Shown in pieces: positions 1 through 8,872 of a DNA stretch of 64,000 nt. The notes below the pieces were generated by a model. That model had not been told where the DNA came from. It made no database searches and saw only the letters and a program-made list of their open reading frames with translations. The translations under genes and the position numbers were made by a program. This DNA is from Vibrio atypicus (GTDB lineage Bacteria > Pseudomonadota > Gammaproteobacteria > Enterobacterales > Vibrionaceae), in NCBI RefSeq assembly GCF_009811315.1, contig NZ_BLID01000006.1, positions 62,001-126,000 on the forward strand. The letters are read 5' to 3'. How positions within the stretch are numbered: the first letter of the stretch is position 1; each line of letters starts with the position of its first letter.

Positions 1-952
1 TGACATTGCTGGTGTTTTACCTGTAATGAAAGTGAGTGATCACTTAACCTATTTAGCCGAAGCGATTGTAGAGTCGGTGGTTGGTCAAGCTTGGCTGCAA
101 ATCTCAGAAAAATATGGAGAGCCTACCCACTTAAAAGACCGTGATGGTAAAGGCTTTGCGGTAATTGGCTATGGCAAAGTAGGTGGTTGGGAGCTAGGCT
201 ACAATTCTGATCTGGATATTGTCTTTATGCACGATTGCCCAGTGACGGCTTACACCGATGGCAAAAAAGAGATAGATGGTCGTCAGTTCTATTTACGCTT
301 GGCGCAGCGAATCATTCATATTTTCTCGACTCGCACGGCATCAGGCATTCTATACGAAGTGGATACTCGCTTACGCCCATCAGGGGCATCAGGTTTACTA
401 GTGAGCCCAGCAGAGGCGTTTGACGAATATCAACATCAAGAAGCGTGGACATGGGAGCACCAAGCGTTAGTGCGAGCTCGGATGATTTATGGTGATGATC
501 CTTTGCAGCACGCGTTTGCTAAGACGCGTCATGAAGTCCTTGGCCTAGAGCGGGATGAAGTGAAGCTTAAAAAAGACGTCGCAGAAATGCGCGTTAAAAT
601 GCGTGATCATTTAGGCGGCAAAAAAGCGGGGCGCTTTATGCTCAAACAAGACCCTGGTGGTATTACGGATGTAGAGTTTCTGGCGCAATATTTGGTACTT
701 CGCTTTAGTCACGACAAACCTAAACTGACTCGCTGGTGCGACAATGTGCGAGTGTTTGAATCTATGATTGCTCAAGGTGTGATGGATGAAGATAAAGCGC
801 TGGCATTGACGCATGCTTATACCGAAATGCGTAACCAGATCCACCACCGAAACCTACTTAATTTAGATGCTGATGTGGCAGAAGATAAGTTTATTGCTGA
901 GCGAGAATTCGTGAGCAGTATATGGAACGAGTGGCTAACAGTTGAAGATTAA
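1..952 (+). CDS. glnE: Glutamine synthetase adenylyltransferase / adenylyl-removing enzyme, C-terminal part
   Basis: The frame is open from base 2, so the gene starts before the window. An internal ATG at 26 is not its start. GlnE adds and removes AMP on glutamine synthetase in response to PII and so sets ammonia assimilation. The visible 316 residues are the C-terminal adenylylation half. They show the nucleotidyltransferase signature [12 protein letters not shown] followed by NSDLDIVF (the G-G...D-x-D metal-binding motif), then the conserved DTRLRPSG segment and the PGGITDVEF block. The C-terminus is intact at a TAA. It is followed 92 bp later by hldE; the same pair is adjacent in E. coli. 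Identification is certain; only the N-terminal half is missing. Confidence 0.96.
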   Translation, partial: DIAGVLPVMKVSDHLTYLAEAIVESVVGQAWLQISEKYGEPTHLKDRDGKGFAVIGYGKVGGWELGYNSDLDIVFMHDCPVTAYTDGKKEIDGRQFYLRLAQRIIHIFSTRTASGILYEVDTRLRPSGASGLLVSPAEAFDEYQHQEAWTWEHQALVRARMIYGDDPLQHAFAKTRHEVLGLERDEVKLKKDVAEMRVKMRDHLGGKKAGRFMLKQDPGGITDVEFLAQYLVLRFSHDKPKLTRWCDNVRVFESMIAQGVMDEDKALALTHAYTEMRNQIHHRNLLNLDADVAEDKFIAEREFVSSIWNEWLTVED

Positions 953-1044
953 GCATAGATAACAAGATATGCGTTAAGGCAAGGGTTTAGGGCTGAAAAA
1001 CGCTGTGCTAAACTCTGGCCAGAATTAAATTTTGGAGATCGACA

Positions 1045-2475
1045 ATGAAACCAATCCTACCTAACTATAAGGATTCGGGTGTACTCGTCATTGGTGATGT
1101 AATGCTAGATCGCTATTGGTATGGGCCAACAGGGCGAATTTCACCAGAGGCACCAGTACCTGTAGTAAAAGTAGAAAACAATGAAGAGCGTCCAGGCGGT
1201 GCTGCTAACGTAGCCATGAACATTGCTTCTCTGGGTGGACACGCTCACATTGTTGGTTTAACAGGGATTGATGAACCTGCAAAAGTACTCAGCGAAACAC
1301 TGACCGCACTTAAAGTGAAATGTGATTTTGTTGGTCTACCGAATTATCCAACAATTACAAAATTGCGTGTAATGAGTCGTGGTCAACAGCTGATTCGTTT
1401 GGACTTTGAAGATAAGTTTGAAAATGTAGATGCTGAGCTGATTTTAGACCGAATGGAGCAAGCACTGCCAAAAGTAAAATCAGTCGTATTGTCAGATTAT
1501 GCAAAAGGCGCACTTGAGCACGTACAGCAGTTTATCCAAAAAGCACGTGCAGCGAACGTTCCGGTTTTTATTGATCCTAAAGGGGCTGATTTTGAACGCT
1601 ACCGTGGTGCAACTTTACTCACGCCTAATATGGTTGAATTTGAACACGTTGTAGGCAAAGTAAAATCGGATCAAGAGCTGGTGGAGAAAGGTCTTCAACT
1701 GATTGAAGAGTTTGATTTTGAAGCTTTGCTGGTGACTCGTAGTGAGCACGGCATGACGCTATTGCGCCGCGGCCAAGAACCTTTCCACCTCCCGACTCAA
1801 GCGCAAGAAGTGTATGACGTTACAGGTGCGGGTGATACCGTAATTTCTGTATTAGCAGCGTCAGTTGCTGCTGGCAAGCCGCTTGATGAAGCTTGCGCGC
1901 TTGCGAACGCTGCCGCAGGGGTCGTCGTTGGCAAACTCGGTACATCAACGGTGTCTACGATTGAATTAGCGGAAGCAGTACACGGAAGCCAAGATACGGA
2001 TTTCGGTGTCATTGGTGAATCAGCACTGATTGAAGCAGTTAAGAAGGCACAATCGAAAGGTGAGACCGTGGTGATGACCAATGGTTGCTTTGATATTCTG
2101 CATGCTGGTCACGTATCTTACTTAAACCATGCTGCCGAGTTAGGTGATCGCCTGATTGTCGCTGTAAACACTGATGAGTCGGTTAAGCGTCTTAAAGGTC
2201 CTGGTCGTCCGGTTAACCCTACAGATCGTCGTATGGCTGTTCTAGCGGGCTTAGGGGCGGTTGATTGGGTGGTGCCTTTTGGTGAAGATACGCCACAGCG
2301 CTTGATCTCTGAAGTACTACCGGATCTATTAGTAAAAGGTGGTGATTACAAACCTGAAGACATTGCAGGCGGTAAAGAAGTGATTGCTAATGGTGGAGCG
2401 GTAAAAGTACTTAACTTTGAAGATGGTTGCTCAACCACAGAAATTATTGATGCGATTAAAGGCGGTAAAGGTTAA
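1045..2475 (+). CDS. hldE: Bifunctional heptose 7-phosphate kinase / heptose 1-phosphate adenylyltransferase
   Basis: HldE makes ADP-D-glycero-beta-D-manno-heptose for the LPS inner core. It phosphorylates heptose 7-phosphate at C1 and later transfers AMP. At 476 aa it matches the full fused family (E. coli 477). Residues 1 to about 320 are a PfkB/ribokinase domain with the early [11 protein letters not shown] segment, a glycine-rich [11 protein letters not shown] stretch and the catalytic signature DVTGAGDT. Residues from about 340 are the cytidylyltransferase-like domain with [13 protein letters not shown] Shine-Dalgarno GGAG lies 7 bases before the ATG. It stands after glnE and is followed by a stem-loop terminator. 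Confidence 0.97.
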   Translation: MKPILPNYKDSGVLVIGDVMLDRYWYGPTGRISPEAPVPVVKVENNEERPGGAANVAMNIASLGGHAHIVGLTGIDEPAKVLSETLTALKVKCDFVGLPNYPTITKLRVMSRGQQLIRLDFEDKFENVDAELILDRMEQALPKVKSVVLSDYAKGALEHVQQFIQKARAANVPVFIDPKGADFERYRGATLLTPNMVEFEHVVGKVKSDQELVEKGLQLIEEFDFEALLVTRSEHGMTLLRRGQEPFHLPTQAQEVYDVTGAGDTVISVLAASVAAGKPLDEACALANAAAGVVVGKLGTSTVSTIELAEAVHGSQDTDFGVIGESALIEAVKKAQSKGETVVMTNGCFDILHAGHVSYLNHAAELGDRLIVAVNTDESVKRLKGPGRPVNPTDRRMAVLAGLGAVDWVVPFGEDTPQRLISEVLPDLLVKGGDYKPEDIAGGKEVIANGGAVKVLNFEDGCSTTEIIDAIKGGKG

Positions 2476-2497
2476 ACACTCATTTACCAGTCTAATT

Positions 2498-2529
2498 GAA
2501 AAAGCGCTCGTCATTGACGGGCGTTTTTT
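2498..2529 (+). terminator. Rho-independent terminator of hldE
   Basis: A GCGCTCGTC / GACGGGCGT stem with a three-base loop and two G-T pairs is followed by six T residues. It lies 22 bases after the hldE stop. Confidence 0.75.
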
Positions 2530-2541
2530 GTTTCCACCAAC

Positions 2542-2569
2542 AAAAATGGAGCCTTATGGCTCCATTTTT
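2542..2569. terminator. Bidirectional terminator between hldE and arcA
   Basis: A perfect 12-bp stem (AAAAATGGAGCC / GGCTCCATTTTT) has a four-base loop and A/T runs on both sides. It lies just past the arcA stop codon, so it can end arcA transcripts on the minus strand and back up the hldE terminator. Confidence 0.8.
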
Positions 2570-2589
2570 AAATGACGTTAGCTGAATGC

Positions 2590-3306
2590 TTAGTCTTCTA
2601 GGTCACCACAGAAGCGGTAGCCTTCACCGTGGATCGTTGCGATGATCTCAGGTGTACCAGATACTGATTCGAAGTGCTTACGGATACGACGGATTGTTAC
2701 ATCAACCGTACGGTCATGTGGCTTCAGCTCACGACCAGTCATCTTCTTCAGAAGATCGGCACGAGTTTGAATCTTGCCTGGGTTTTCACAGAAGTGAAGC
2801 AGAGCACGGAACTCAGAACGTGGAAGCTTGTAACCATCGCCACTTGGACTAACCAGTGAACGGCTGTTGATATCTAAAACCCAACCGTTGAATACATACT
2901 TCTCAACGCTACGCTTTTCTTCTGTTACTGCACTTGCGTTCATTGAACGGTTCAGTAAGTTGCGTGCGCGGATAGTTAGCTCACGAGGGTTGAAAGGTTT
3001 AGTGATGTAATCATCTGCACCGATTTCAAGACCAAGGATCTTGTCAACTTCATTGTCACGGCCAGTTAGGAACATAAGCGCTACGTTCGCTTGCTCGCGT
3101 AATTCGCGTGCTAGCAGTAGGCCGTTCTTACCTGGAAGGTTGATGTCCATAATAACCAAGTTTACTTGGTTGTCAGACAGCACCTGGTGCATCTCTTCAC
3201 CGTCACTGGCCTCAAAAACAGCGTATCCCTCTGCTTCAAAAATACTCTTAAGAGTGTTACGAGTTACTTGCTCATCTTCGACAATAAGAATGTGCGGGGT
3301 TTGCAT
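2590..3306 (-). CDS. arcA: Two-component response regulator ArcA
   Basis: ArcA is the DNA-binding partner of the redox sensor ArcB. It represses aerobic respiration and TCA genes when oxygen is low. The 238 aa match the family length. An N-terminal receiver domain starts [12 protein letters not shown] and carries the phospho-acceptor at Asp54 in [12 protein letters not shown]. Lys in the [10 protein letters not shown] segment is the conserved switch lysine. An OmpR/PhoB winged helix follows, ending in IHGEGYRF. Its sensor ArcB is encoded 45 kb away at 48305-50671. arcA lies close to the thr operon, as in E. coli. A perfect FNR-type palindrome lies about 257 bp upstream of the start codon. Confidence 0.98.
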   Translation of the reverse strand: MQTPHILIVEDEQVTRNTLKSIFEAEGYAVFEASDGEEMHQVLSDNQVNLVIMDINLPGKNGLLLARELREQANVALMFLTGRDNEVDKILGLEIGADDYITKPFNPRELTIRARNLLNRSMNASAVTEEKRSVEKYVFNGWVLDINSRSLVSPSGDGYKLPRSEFRALLHFCENPGKIQTRADLLKKMTGRELKPHDRTVDVTIRRIRKHFESVSGTPEIIATIHGEGYRFCGDLED

Positions 3307-3632
3307 TGGCGGTACCTAAACTTGTGAAAAAAATGTGCTAATGGAATAAATTTTAGGCAAAAACATAACATACAGGTAATGTGATGTTGATAATAAACCA
3401 AAGATTGTAAAAATACACTTTCTTTGATTGCCCGCCGTCCTTGGATTTTGCTTTATTACCTTGTGAGGCTCCAATTCCCCACTATTCCACTAGTCGTTGA
3501 GGCGGATTTTATAATGTTAACAGCATGCTAACAACGTAGAAGTGTTAATTCCAATCACTTTGTTGATTTATATCAAGAGTTAGGATGTAACAAATATTAA
3601 TAGTATCAGGTAAATGTAAAACTGTTGGTCAT
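3307..3632. promoter_or_regulatory. arcA / DUF3293 divergent intergenic region
   Basis: This 326-bp AT-rich region separates arcA (minus) from the DUF3293 gene (plus). It holds an FNR-type box (separate entry). It also has a TATAAA hexamer for arcA on the minus strand at 3513-3508 and a TGTTA / TAACA inverted repeat near 3514-3533. No open reading frame of note is present. Confidence 0.55.
3563..3576. promoter_or_regulatory. Perfect FNR-type binding site
   Basis: The sequence TTGATTTATATCAA fits the FNR consensus TTGAT-N4-ATCAA at all ten defined positions. FNR activation of arcA is known in E. coli. Here the box centre is 59 bp from the arcA TATAAA hexamer, a class I-like distance. It is 32 bp from an AATAGT hexamer (3599-3604) that could serve the plus-strand gene. 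Which gene it controls is open. Confidence 0.6.
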
Positions 3633-4022
3633 ATGATGATAGATGCGCAATTGTGGGCTAGTTATTTAGACCCTTACTTCCGCTTTGGGGCACCGATTCG
3701 GTGTGATTCTTTCGCCATTATTACGGCTTGGAACCCTGCGAGCAAATGGCAGTCTAACCAACAAAATGGAAGAAATAATCAGCAGTTACGCTTAGAAATA
3801 GACCATACTTACTTCATCGAAGTGTTGGTAGGTAATCAAGAATTCTCATGGGCAGAGGAAAGCTTTGCCACTGCAATGACACGCCACCAAGCGGTAGAGC
3901 TAGGGGCTAAATACGGACAAAACGCCATCTATTTTGTAGAAAAAGATCAGCTTTTTTTACTCTCATGTTTGGAAGATAAATCGGTAGTGCTGATTGGAGA
4001 TTGGCGCTGCCGATGCAAGTGA
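3633..4022 (+). CDS. DUF3293 domain protein of unknown function
   Basis: A 129-aa soluble protein without signal peptide or membrane segment. Its pattern, an N-terminal YLDPYFRFG segment then SFAIITAWNPASKW and a central acidic/aromatic stretch, matches the small family DUF3293, whose function is unknown to me. The start ATG is preceded by a second ATG frame-neighbour (MM), and I see no clear Shine-Dalgarno. The gene diverges from arcA and ends 30 bp before the RraA-family gene, so the two may be cotranscribed. A possible FNR-dependent promoter precedes it. No role can be assigned. Confidence 0.75.
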   Translation: MMIDAQLWASYLDPYFRFGAPIRCDSFAIITAWNPASKWQSNQQNGRNNQQLRLEIDHTYFIEVLVGNQEFSWAEESFATAMTRHQAVELGAKYGQNAIYFVEKDQLFLLSCLEDKSVVLIGDWRCRCK

Positions 4023-4052
4023 AAGGATTTTTAAAAGACTCACGGAGGAAAA

Positions 4053-4538
4053 ATGAAAGATATTACGCCGGATATTTGTGATCAGCACGAAGACAAAGTG
4101 ACCCTGGTTGAACTGCCTTTGCATAATTTTGGTGCGAAAAGTGCGTTCTTTGGCGAAATTGTTACGGCTAGGTGTTACCACGATAACTCGAAAGTGCGAG
4201 AAATGCTCAGCCAAGATGGTACTGGAAAGGTGCTCATCGTCGACGGTCATGGTTCTTGCCAGCGTGCTTTACTTGGTGATCAACTCGCAATGTTGGCCAT
4301 TGATAATCATTGGGAAGGGGTGATTGTTAATGGAGCCATTCGAGACGCTGGGGCGATTGCAGAAATGGAATTGGGTGTGAAGGCACTTGGCACTTGTCCA
4401 TTTAAAACCGAAAAACGTGGTGCTGGTGATGTGAATGTAACCTTAACGATTCATAACCAGATGATTCAGCCGGGAGACTACGTTTACGCGGATTGGAATG
4501 GCATCTTGATGTCAAATGAAGCACTGAAATGGGACTAG
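4053..4538 (+). CDS. RraA-family protein, probable 4-hydroxy-4-methyl-2-oxoglutarate-type aldolase
   Basis: A 161-aa member of the RraA / class II HMG-CHA aldolase family. E. coli RraA inhibits RNase E; relatives in other bacteria cleave 4-hydroxy-4-methyl-2-oxoglutarate or decarboxylate oxaloacetate. This copy carries the complete aldolase motif D-X20-R-D: Asp76, then exactly twenty residues, then Arg97-Asp98 in NGAIRD. E. coli RraA, as I recall its sequence, has an Arg-Gln pair there and lacks the first aspartate. I therefore favour an enzyme over a pure RNase E regulator, though vibrios have two RraA paralogues and a regulatory role is not excluded. AGGAGG-like ACGGAGGA precedes the ATG. 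It lies 30 bp behind the DUF3293 gene. Confidence 0.85.
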   Translation: MKDITPDICDQHEDKVTLVELPLHNFGAKSAFFGEIVTARCYHDNSKVREMLSQDGTGKVLIVDGHGSCQRALLGDQLAMLAIDNHWEGVIVNGAIRDAGAIAEMELGVKALGTCPFKTEKRGAGDVNVTLTIHNQMIQPGDYVYADWNGILMSNEALKWD

Positions 4539-4545
4539 GTTTCGC

Positions 4546-5007
4546 TTAGAAACGGAAACCTAAACCAAATTCAACCTCTTGCTGCCACTCTTGATAATCA
4601 AGGGTGGCATGCAAATCTAGATTTTCAGTCAGTCGTACTCGGCTAGATACCTCAGCAGAAACACCATTGTCACGCTTCTCTTCATTTGGAACTTCATTGC
4701 TGTATGAGTGCAGGGTACTTGATAAGGAGACTCGAGGAGTGACTTGGTAGCTAACGCCACTTAAAAAGCCTGTCTCATTAATTTTGTCACCATTGTTCAA
4801 ACGAGCACCAACGTATAGGTCGATTTTATCGAATACGTTGTAAGAGTAGCCACCATCGACCTTCCAAGTATCAAAATCTTGTTGATCGCTGCCACTAGAA
4901 AGAAAAAGTTTATGCGGAGAGTTATCTTGTTGAGAGGGCAGTGGAGGTAACTCGGTTGCACCAATAGAGCCAGCAATAAATGCTGATAGGCATAGAATTA
5001 TTTTCAT
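4546..5007 (-). CDS. Small outer-membrane beta-barrel-like protein, function unknown
   Basis: A 153-aa exported protein. Residues 1-17 form a short signal peptide (lysine, hydrophobic core, cleavage near SIGA/TELPP). The rest alternates polar and hydrophobic residues in strand-like blocks. It ends in the aromatic GLGFRF with a terminal phenylalanine, as usual for barrels inserted by BamA. Six to eight short strands could be drawn, but the count is a guess. AAGGAG lies 7 bases before the ATG. It converges on the RraA-family gene (7 bp apart) and diverges from the thr operon. I do not recognise a named family. Confidence 0.7.
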   Translation of the reverse strand: MKIILCLSAFIAGSIGATELPPLPSQQDNSPHKLFLSSGSDQQDFDTWKVDGGYSYNVFDKIDLYVGARLNNGDKINETGFLSGVSYQVTPRVSLSSTLHSYSNEVPNEEKRDNGVSAEVSSRVRLTENLDLHATLDYQEWQQEVEFGLGFRF

Positions 5008-5124
5008 GTGCCGCTCCTTATTCTTGGATTTTCTTCCACTGCAGAACTAATTAAAGCATAAAACTATTGGACTAGGTGCATTTTTTATATAGCCATTAGT
5101 TATTAGCTTATGTGCTTATAGTTT

Positions 5125-5156
5125 CATTGTTAATGTGAATGTTTAGGTTAACAATG
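5125..5156. promoter_or_regulatory. Inverted repeat upstream of the thr promoter
   Basis: A perfect 9-bp inverted repeat, CATTGTTAA and TTAACAATG, has arm centres 22 bp (two helical turns) apart. It lies between the divergent outer-membrane-like gene and the thr promoter. The spacing suits a dimeric DNA-binding protein better than an RNA hairpin. The regulator is unknown. Confidence 0.4.
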
Positions 5157-5211
5157 TTGCAGAAGGTACTGTGAATCAAGCTCGGTCAAAACAAAAAATT
5201 AAAACTTTTCA

Positions 5212-5240
5212 TTGACTCGAACTGAATAAATAGGTTAAAC
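5212..5240 (+). promoter_or_regulatory. Probable thr operon promoter
   Basis: TTGACT (5212-5217) and TTAAAC (5235-5240) are 17 bp apart. This would start RNA near 5247, just ahead of the leader peptide. The -10 is weak (three of six). Confidence 0.4.
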
Positions 5241-5280
5241 GTATGGGTAAGCAAACACACAAATGCAACAGTATTTAATT

Positions 5281-5358
5281 ATGCAAAACCACAGCCTAGT
5301 AACAATGACCACAACCATTATTATTACCGACATCGCAATTGTTGGGGCAGGCTGCTAA
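5281..5358 (+). CDS. thrL: thr operon leader peptide
   Basis: A 25-codon reading frame, too short for usual gene calling, reads [17 protein letters not shown] and ends in GAGC. It holds five threonine and five isoleucine codons packed within codons 8-20. Those are the two end products sensed by ribosome stalling in thrL of enteric bacteria. It ends 13 bases before a strong terminator hairpin and 82 bases before thrA. An in-frame ATG at 5263 would add six residues. Neither start has a good Shine-Dalgarno, so the exact start is unsure. The function is firm. Confidence 0.85.
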   Translation: MQNHSLVTMTTTIIITDIAIVGAGC

Positions 5359-5371
5359 GCGAAAGAAATTC

Positions 5372-5411
5372 AAAAAAAGGCCTGTATCCAACAAGATACA
5401 GGCCTTTTTTT
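5372..5411 (+). terminator. thr operon attenuator
   Basis: A perfect 10-bp stem GGCCTGTATC / GATACAGGCC with loop CAACAA is flanked by seven A and seven T residues, giving a 17-bp A/U-extended hairpin with a U tail. It lies between thrL and thrA. With the Thr/Ile codon run it forms a classical attenuator: stalling on scarce threonine or isoleucine lets transcription pass into thrA. Confidence 0.88.
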
Positions 5412-5440
5412 ATGCCGATTTAAAAAATTTGGAGGAAGGG

Positions 5441-7900
5441 ATGCGAGTTTTAAAGTTTGGAGGTTCATCATTAGCGGATGCTGATCGTTTTTTAAGAGCG
5501 GCAGACATCATTGCTAATAATGCACAACAGGAAGAAGTGGCGGTTGTTTTATCGGCACCAGGAAAAACCACGAATAAATTGGTAGCTGTGATTGAAGCAG
5601 CGCTAAAAAATGGTGAAGCAGAATTACAGATCGCTGAGTTGGAAGATTCATTCCGCGATCTTTTTCAAGACATCAAACAGGTGCTGCCTAACGTAGATGG
5701 TGCCGGTTATGACAATCAAGTTAAAACATCACTCTCTCAACTGCGTCAGTTTGTGCATGGCATCAACCTTCTCGGCATGTGTCCTGATAACGTAAATGCA
5801 CGCATCATCAGTAAAGGTGAGCGCGTTTCTATTCAGCTGATGAAAGCAGTTTTAGAAGCGAAAGGCCAAGCTGCGAGCTTAATTGATCCAGTGCATTACC
5901 TATTTGCGCGTGGTGAGCATTTAGAAGCGATGGTGGATGTTGATATCTCAACACAGAACTTCCGCCAAAACCCACTTCCAACAGGCCACGTAAATATCAT
6001 GCCAGGCTTTACTGCCGGTAATGAAAAAGGTGAGATTGTTACTCTTGGCCGTAACGGCTCTGACTATTCGGCAGCGGTACTAGCTGCGTGTCTACGTGCT
6101 GATTGCTGCGAGATTTGGACTGACGTTGATGGGGTTTATAACTGTGACCCTCGCTTAGTTGATGATGCTCGACTGCTGAAGTCGTTGAGCTATCAAGAAG
6201 CGATGGAGCTTTCTTATTTTGGGGCATCGGTTCTTCATCCGAAAACAATCGCACCTATTGCTCAATTCCATATTCCTTGCCTAATCAAAAACAGCTTTAA
6301 TCCACAGGGTGCTGGAACTTTGATCGGCCAAGATACTGGTGAAGATAACCTTGCCATCAAAGGCATCACAACGCTAAGTGATCTTACTATGGTGAACGTG
6401 TCAGGTCCTGGCATGAAAGGCATGGTAGGTATGGCAAGCCGAGTATTTGGCGCAATGTCAGCGGCAGGTGCTTCTATCGTACTTATTACCCAGTCTTCTT
6501 CTGAGTACAGCATCAGTTTCTGTATTGAAGCACAAGATAAAGCCATTGCAGAGCAAGCACTTGCGGATACGTTCGAACTTGAGCTTAAAGATGGTCTTTT
6601 AGAGCCAGTAGAGTTTATTGATGATGTTGCGATTGTGACGCTAGTCGGCGATGGTATGCGTACATTACGAGGCGTTGCTTCTCAATTCTTCTCATCATTA
6701 GCGGAAGTGAACGTTAACATCGTTGCAATTGCTCAAGGCTCATCAGAGCGCGCTATCTCTGCGGTTATCCCTGAAGATAAGATCTCTGAAGCGATCAAAG
6801 CGTGTCACGAGAATCTATTTAACTCCAAGCACTTCCTTGATGTTTTTGTCGTCGGCGTAGGCGGTGTTGGTGGTGAACTGGTGGATCAGATCAAACGTCA
6901 GCAAGCTAAGCTAGCGGAAAAAGGTATTGTGCTACGAGTTTGTGGTTTAGCAAACAGTAAAGGCTTATTACTTGATAGCGAAGGTCTACCGTTGGATCAT
7001 TGGCGCGATCGCATGAAAGATGCCAGCGAAGAATTCAGCCTAGCGCGTTTGATCTCTTTGGTTCAGCGTAACCATATCATCAACCCAGTATTGGTTGACT
7101 GTACCTCGAGTGAAGCGATTGCGACTCAATATGCAGATTTCTTAGCAGCGGGTTTCCACGTTGTTACACCAAACAAGAAAGCTAACACAGCAAGCATGGC
7201 GTACTACCATCAGCTTCGCGATGTCGCTCGTAGCTCTCGTCGTAAGCTAATGTATGAAACAACGGTTGGCGCTGGTCTACCGGTAATCGAGAACCTACAA
7301 AACCTAATCTCTGCGGGTGATGAGCTAGAGCGTTTCACTGGTATTTTATCGGGTTCACTTTCTTACATCTTCGGTAAGTTAGATGAAGGTATGACGCTTA
7401 GCCAAGCAACAAATATTGCGAAAGATAACGGCTTCACTGAACCAGATCCTCGTGATGACCTATCGGGTATGGATGTGGCGCGTAAGCTTCTCATTCTTGC
7501 TCGTGAAGCAGGTATGAATTTAGAGCTTGAAGATGTGATTGTTGATCAAGCACTGCCACCAGGCTTTGATGACTCAGGTAGCGTAGATGAGTTTATGGCT
7601 CGTCTTCCTGAAGCGGATGCTTATTTTAAAGAGCAGTCAGCTAAAGCGGCCGAAGAGGGCAAAGTTCTACGCTATGTTGGTGAAATTGAAGATGGTAAGT
7701 GCCGTGTAAGTATTGCCGCTGTTGATGAAAATGATCCAATGTACAAAATCAAAGATGGTGAAAACGCATTAGCTTTCTACAGCCGCTACTACCAACCAAT
7801 TCCATTGGTTCTGCGTGGTTACGGTGCTGGTACTGAAGTGACGGCAGCAGGTGTGTTCTCAGATGTAATGCGTACTTTAGGCTGGAAGCTAGGGGTTTAA
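5441..7900 (+). CDS. thrA: Bifunctional aspartate kinase / homoserine dehydrogenase I
   Basis: ThrA catalyses the first and third steps of threonine synthesis from aspartate and is normally inhibited by threonine. The 819 aa match E. coli (820). The start [10 protein letters not shown] is set by homology and by GGAGGAAGGG directly before the ATG. A longer open frame from 5339 runs through the attenuator and is not real. Residues 1 to about 290 are the aspartokinase with KFGGSSLAD. Two ACT regulatory domains follow to about 460. The homoserine dehydrogenase begins with the Rossmann motif [11 protein letters not shown] and holds VTPNKKAN and the [11 protein letters not shown] block. It is followed after 3 bp by thrB. 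Confidence 0.98.
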   Translation: MRVLKFGGSSLADADRFLRAADIIANNAQQEEVAVVLSAPGKTTNKLVAVIEAALKNGEAELQIAELEDSFRDLFQDIKQVLPNVDGAGYDNQVKTSLSQLRQFVHGINLLGMCPDNVNARIISKGERVSIQLMKAVLEAKGQAASLIDPVHYLFARGEHLEAMVDVDISTQNFRQNPLPTGHVNIMPGFTAGNEKGEIVTLGRNGSDYSAAVLAACLRADCCEIWTDVDGVYNCDPRLVDDARLLKSLSYQEAMELSYFGASVLHPKTIAPIAQFHIPCLIKNSFNPQGAGTLIGQDTGEDNLAIKGITTLSDLTMVNVSGPGMKGMVGMASRVFGAMSAAGASIVLITQSSSEYSISFCIEAQDKAIAEQALADTFELELKDGLLEPVEFIDDVAIVTLVGDGMRTLRGVASQFFSSLAEVNVNIVAIAQGSSERAISAVIPEDKISEAIKACHENLFNSKHFLDVFVVGVGGVGGELVDQIKRQQAKLAEKGIVLRVCGLANSKGLLLDSEGLPLDHWRDRMKDASEEFSLARLISLVQRNHIINPVLVDCTSSEAIATQYADFLAAGFHVVTPNKKANTASMAYYHQLRDVARSSRRKLMYETTVGAGLPVIENLQNLISAGDELERFTGILSGSLSYIFGKLDEGMTLSQATNIAKDNGFTEPDPRDDLSGMDVARKLLILAREAGMNLELEDVIVDQALPPGFDDSGSVDEFMARLPEADAYFKEQSAKAAEEGKVLRYVGEIEDGKCRVSIAAVDENDPMYKIKDGENALAFYSRYYQPIPLVLRGYGAGTEVTAAGVFSDVMRTLGWKLGV

Positions 7901-7903
7901 TCA

Positions 7904-8872
7904 ATGAGTAGTGGTATGGATGTGGTGGTTTACGCCCCAGCGTCAATTGGTAATGTCAGTGTAGGTTTTGACGTATTAGGAGCGGCAGTTTCTCCTGTCG
8001 ATGGTACCTTGTTGGGGGACCGAGTCCTCGTCAAATCAGGCAGTGAAGCTTTTAGTTTAAATACTGCAGGTGACTTCGTATCGAAGTTACCTGAAAACCC
8101 TAAAGAAAATATTGTCTATGATTGCTGGCGAGTGTTTGCTCGTGAGTTAGATAAAAAAGGCGTTGAGCTGCTACCGCTAGAAATGACGCTTGAGAAAAAC
8201 ATGCCGATTGGCTCAGGTTTAGGTTCAAGTGCGTGTTCGATTGTTGCAGCATTGGATGCGTTGAATCGATTCCACGGTCAACCACTGAATGAGACGGAAC
8301 TTCTGGCTCTGATGGGCGAAATGGAAGGGCAAATCTCTGGCGGTATACATTATGATAACGTAGCACCATGTTACCTTGGTGGTGTGCAGTTAATGCTGGA
8401 AGAGCTCGGTATTATCAGCCAAGAAGTCCCTTGTTTTGATGATTGGTATTGGGTAATGGCATATCCAGGCATTAAAGTTTCTACCGCAGAAGCGCGCGAA
8501 ATTTTACCTTCTCAATATCGTCGCCAAGATATCATTGCTCATGGTCGTCACTTAGCAGGTTTTATCCATGCTTGCCATTCTAATCAGCCGGAACTGGCGG
8601 CTAAGATGATCAAAGACGTGATCGCAGAACCATATCGTGAGAAACTGCTACCTGGCTTTGCTGACGCACGTAAATACGCGGCGACAGCAGGCGCATTAGC
8701 AACGGGGATTTCAGGAAGTGGCCCGACGCTCTTTAGCATTTGCAAAGAAAAAGATGTCGCTGAGCGAGTTGCTCGCTGGCTAGAACAAAATTACGTACAA
8801 AACGAAGAAGGATTCGTCCATGTTTGTCGTTTAGATAAGCAGGGTTCGATAGTGACAGGAAGTGAGCTATGA
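7904..8872 (+). CDS. thrB: Homoserine kinase
   Basis: ThrB phosphorylates homoserine on its hydroxyl, the fourth step to threonine. It belongs to the GHMP kinase family. The N-terminal [19 protein letters not shown] and the ATP loop [12 protein letters not shown] are diagnostic, and [11 protein letters not shown] is the conserved C-terminal glycine-rich motif. The first ATG has AGGGG at a good distance; a second in-frame ATG at 7916 lacks one. This makes 322 aa against 310 in E. coli. The stop overlaps the thrC start (ATGA), which indicates translational coupling. Confidence 0.97.
   Translation: MSSGMDVVVYAPASIGNVSVGFDVLGAAVSPVDGTLLGDRVLVKSGSEAFSLNTAGDFVSKLPENPKENIVYDCWRVFARELDKKGVELLPLEMTLEKNMPIGSGLGSSACSIVAALDALNRFHGQPLNETELLALMGEMEGQISGGIHYDNVAPCYLGGVQLMLEELGIISQEVPCFDDWYWVMAYPGIKVSTAEAREILPSQYRRQDIIAHGRHLAGFIHACHSNQPELAAKMIKDVIAEPYREKLLPGFADARKYAATAGALATGISGSGPTLFSICKEKDVAERVARWLEQNYVQNEEGFVHVCRLDKQGSIVTGSEL

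Noticed and set aside
5339..5440. N-terminal extension of thrA by 34 codons
   Set aside because: It runs through the attenuator hairpin, has no ribosome site and has no counterpart in other ThrA proteins; the ATG at 5441 has GGAGGAAGGG.
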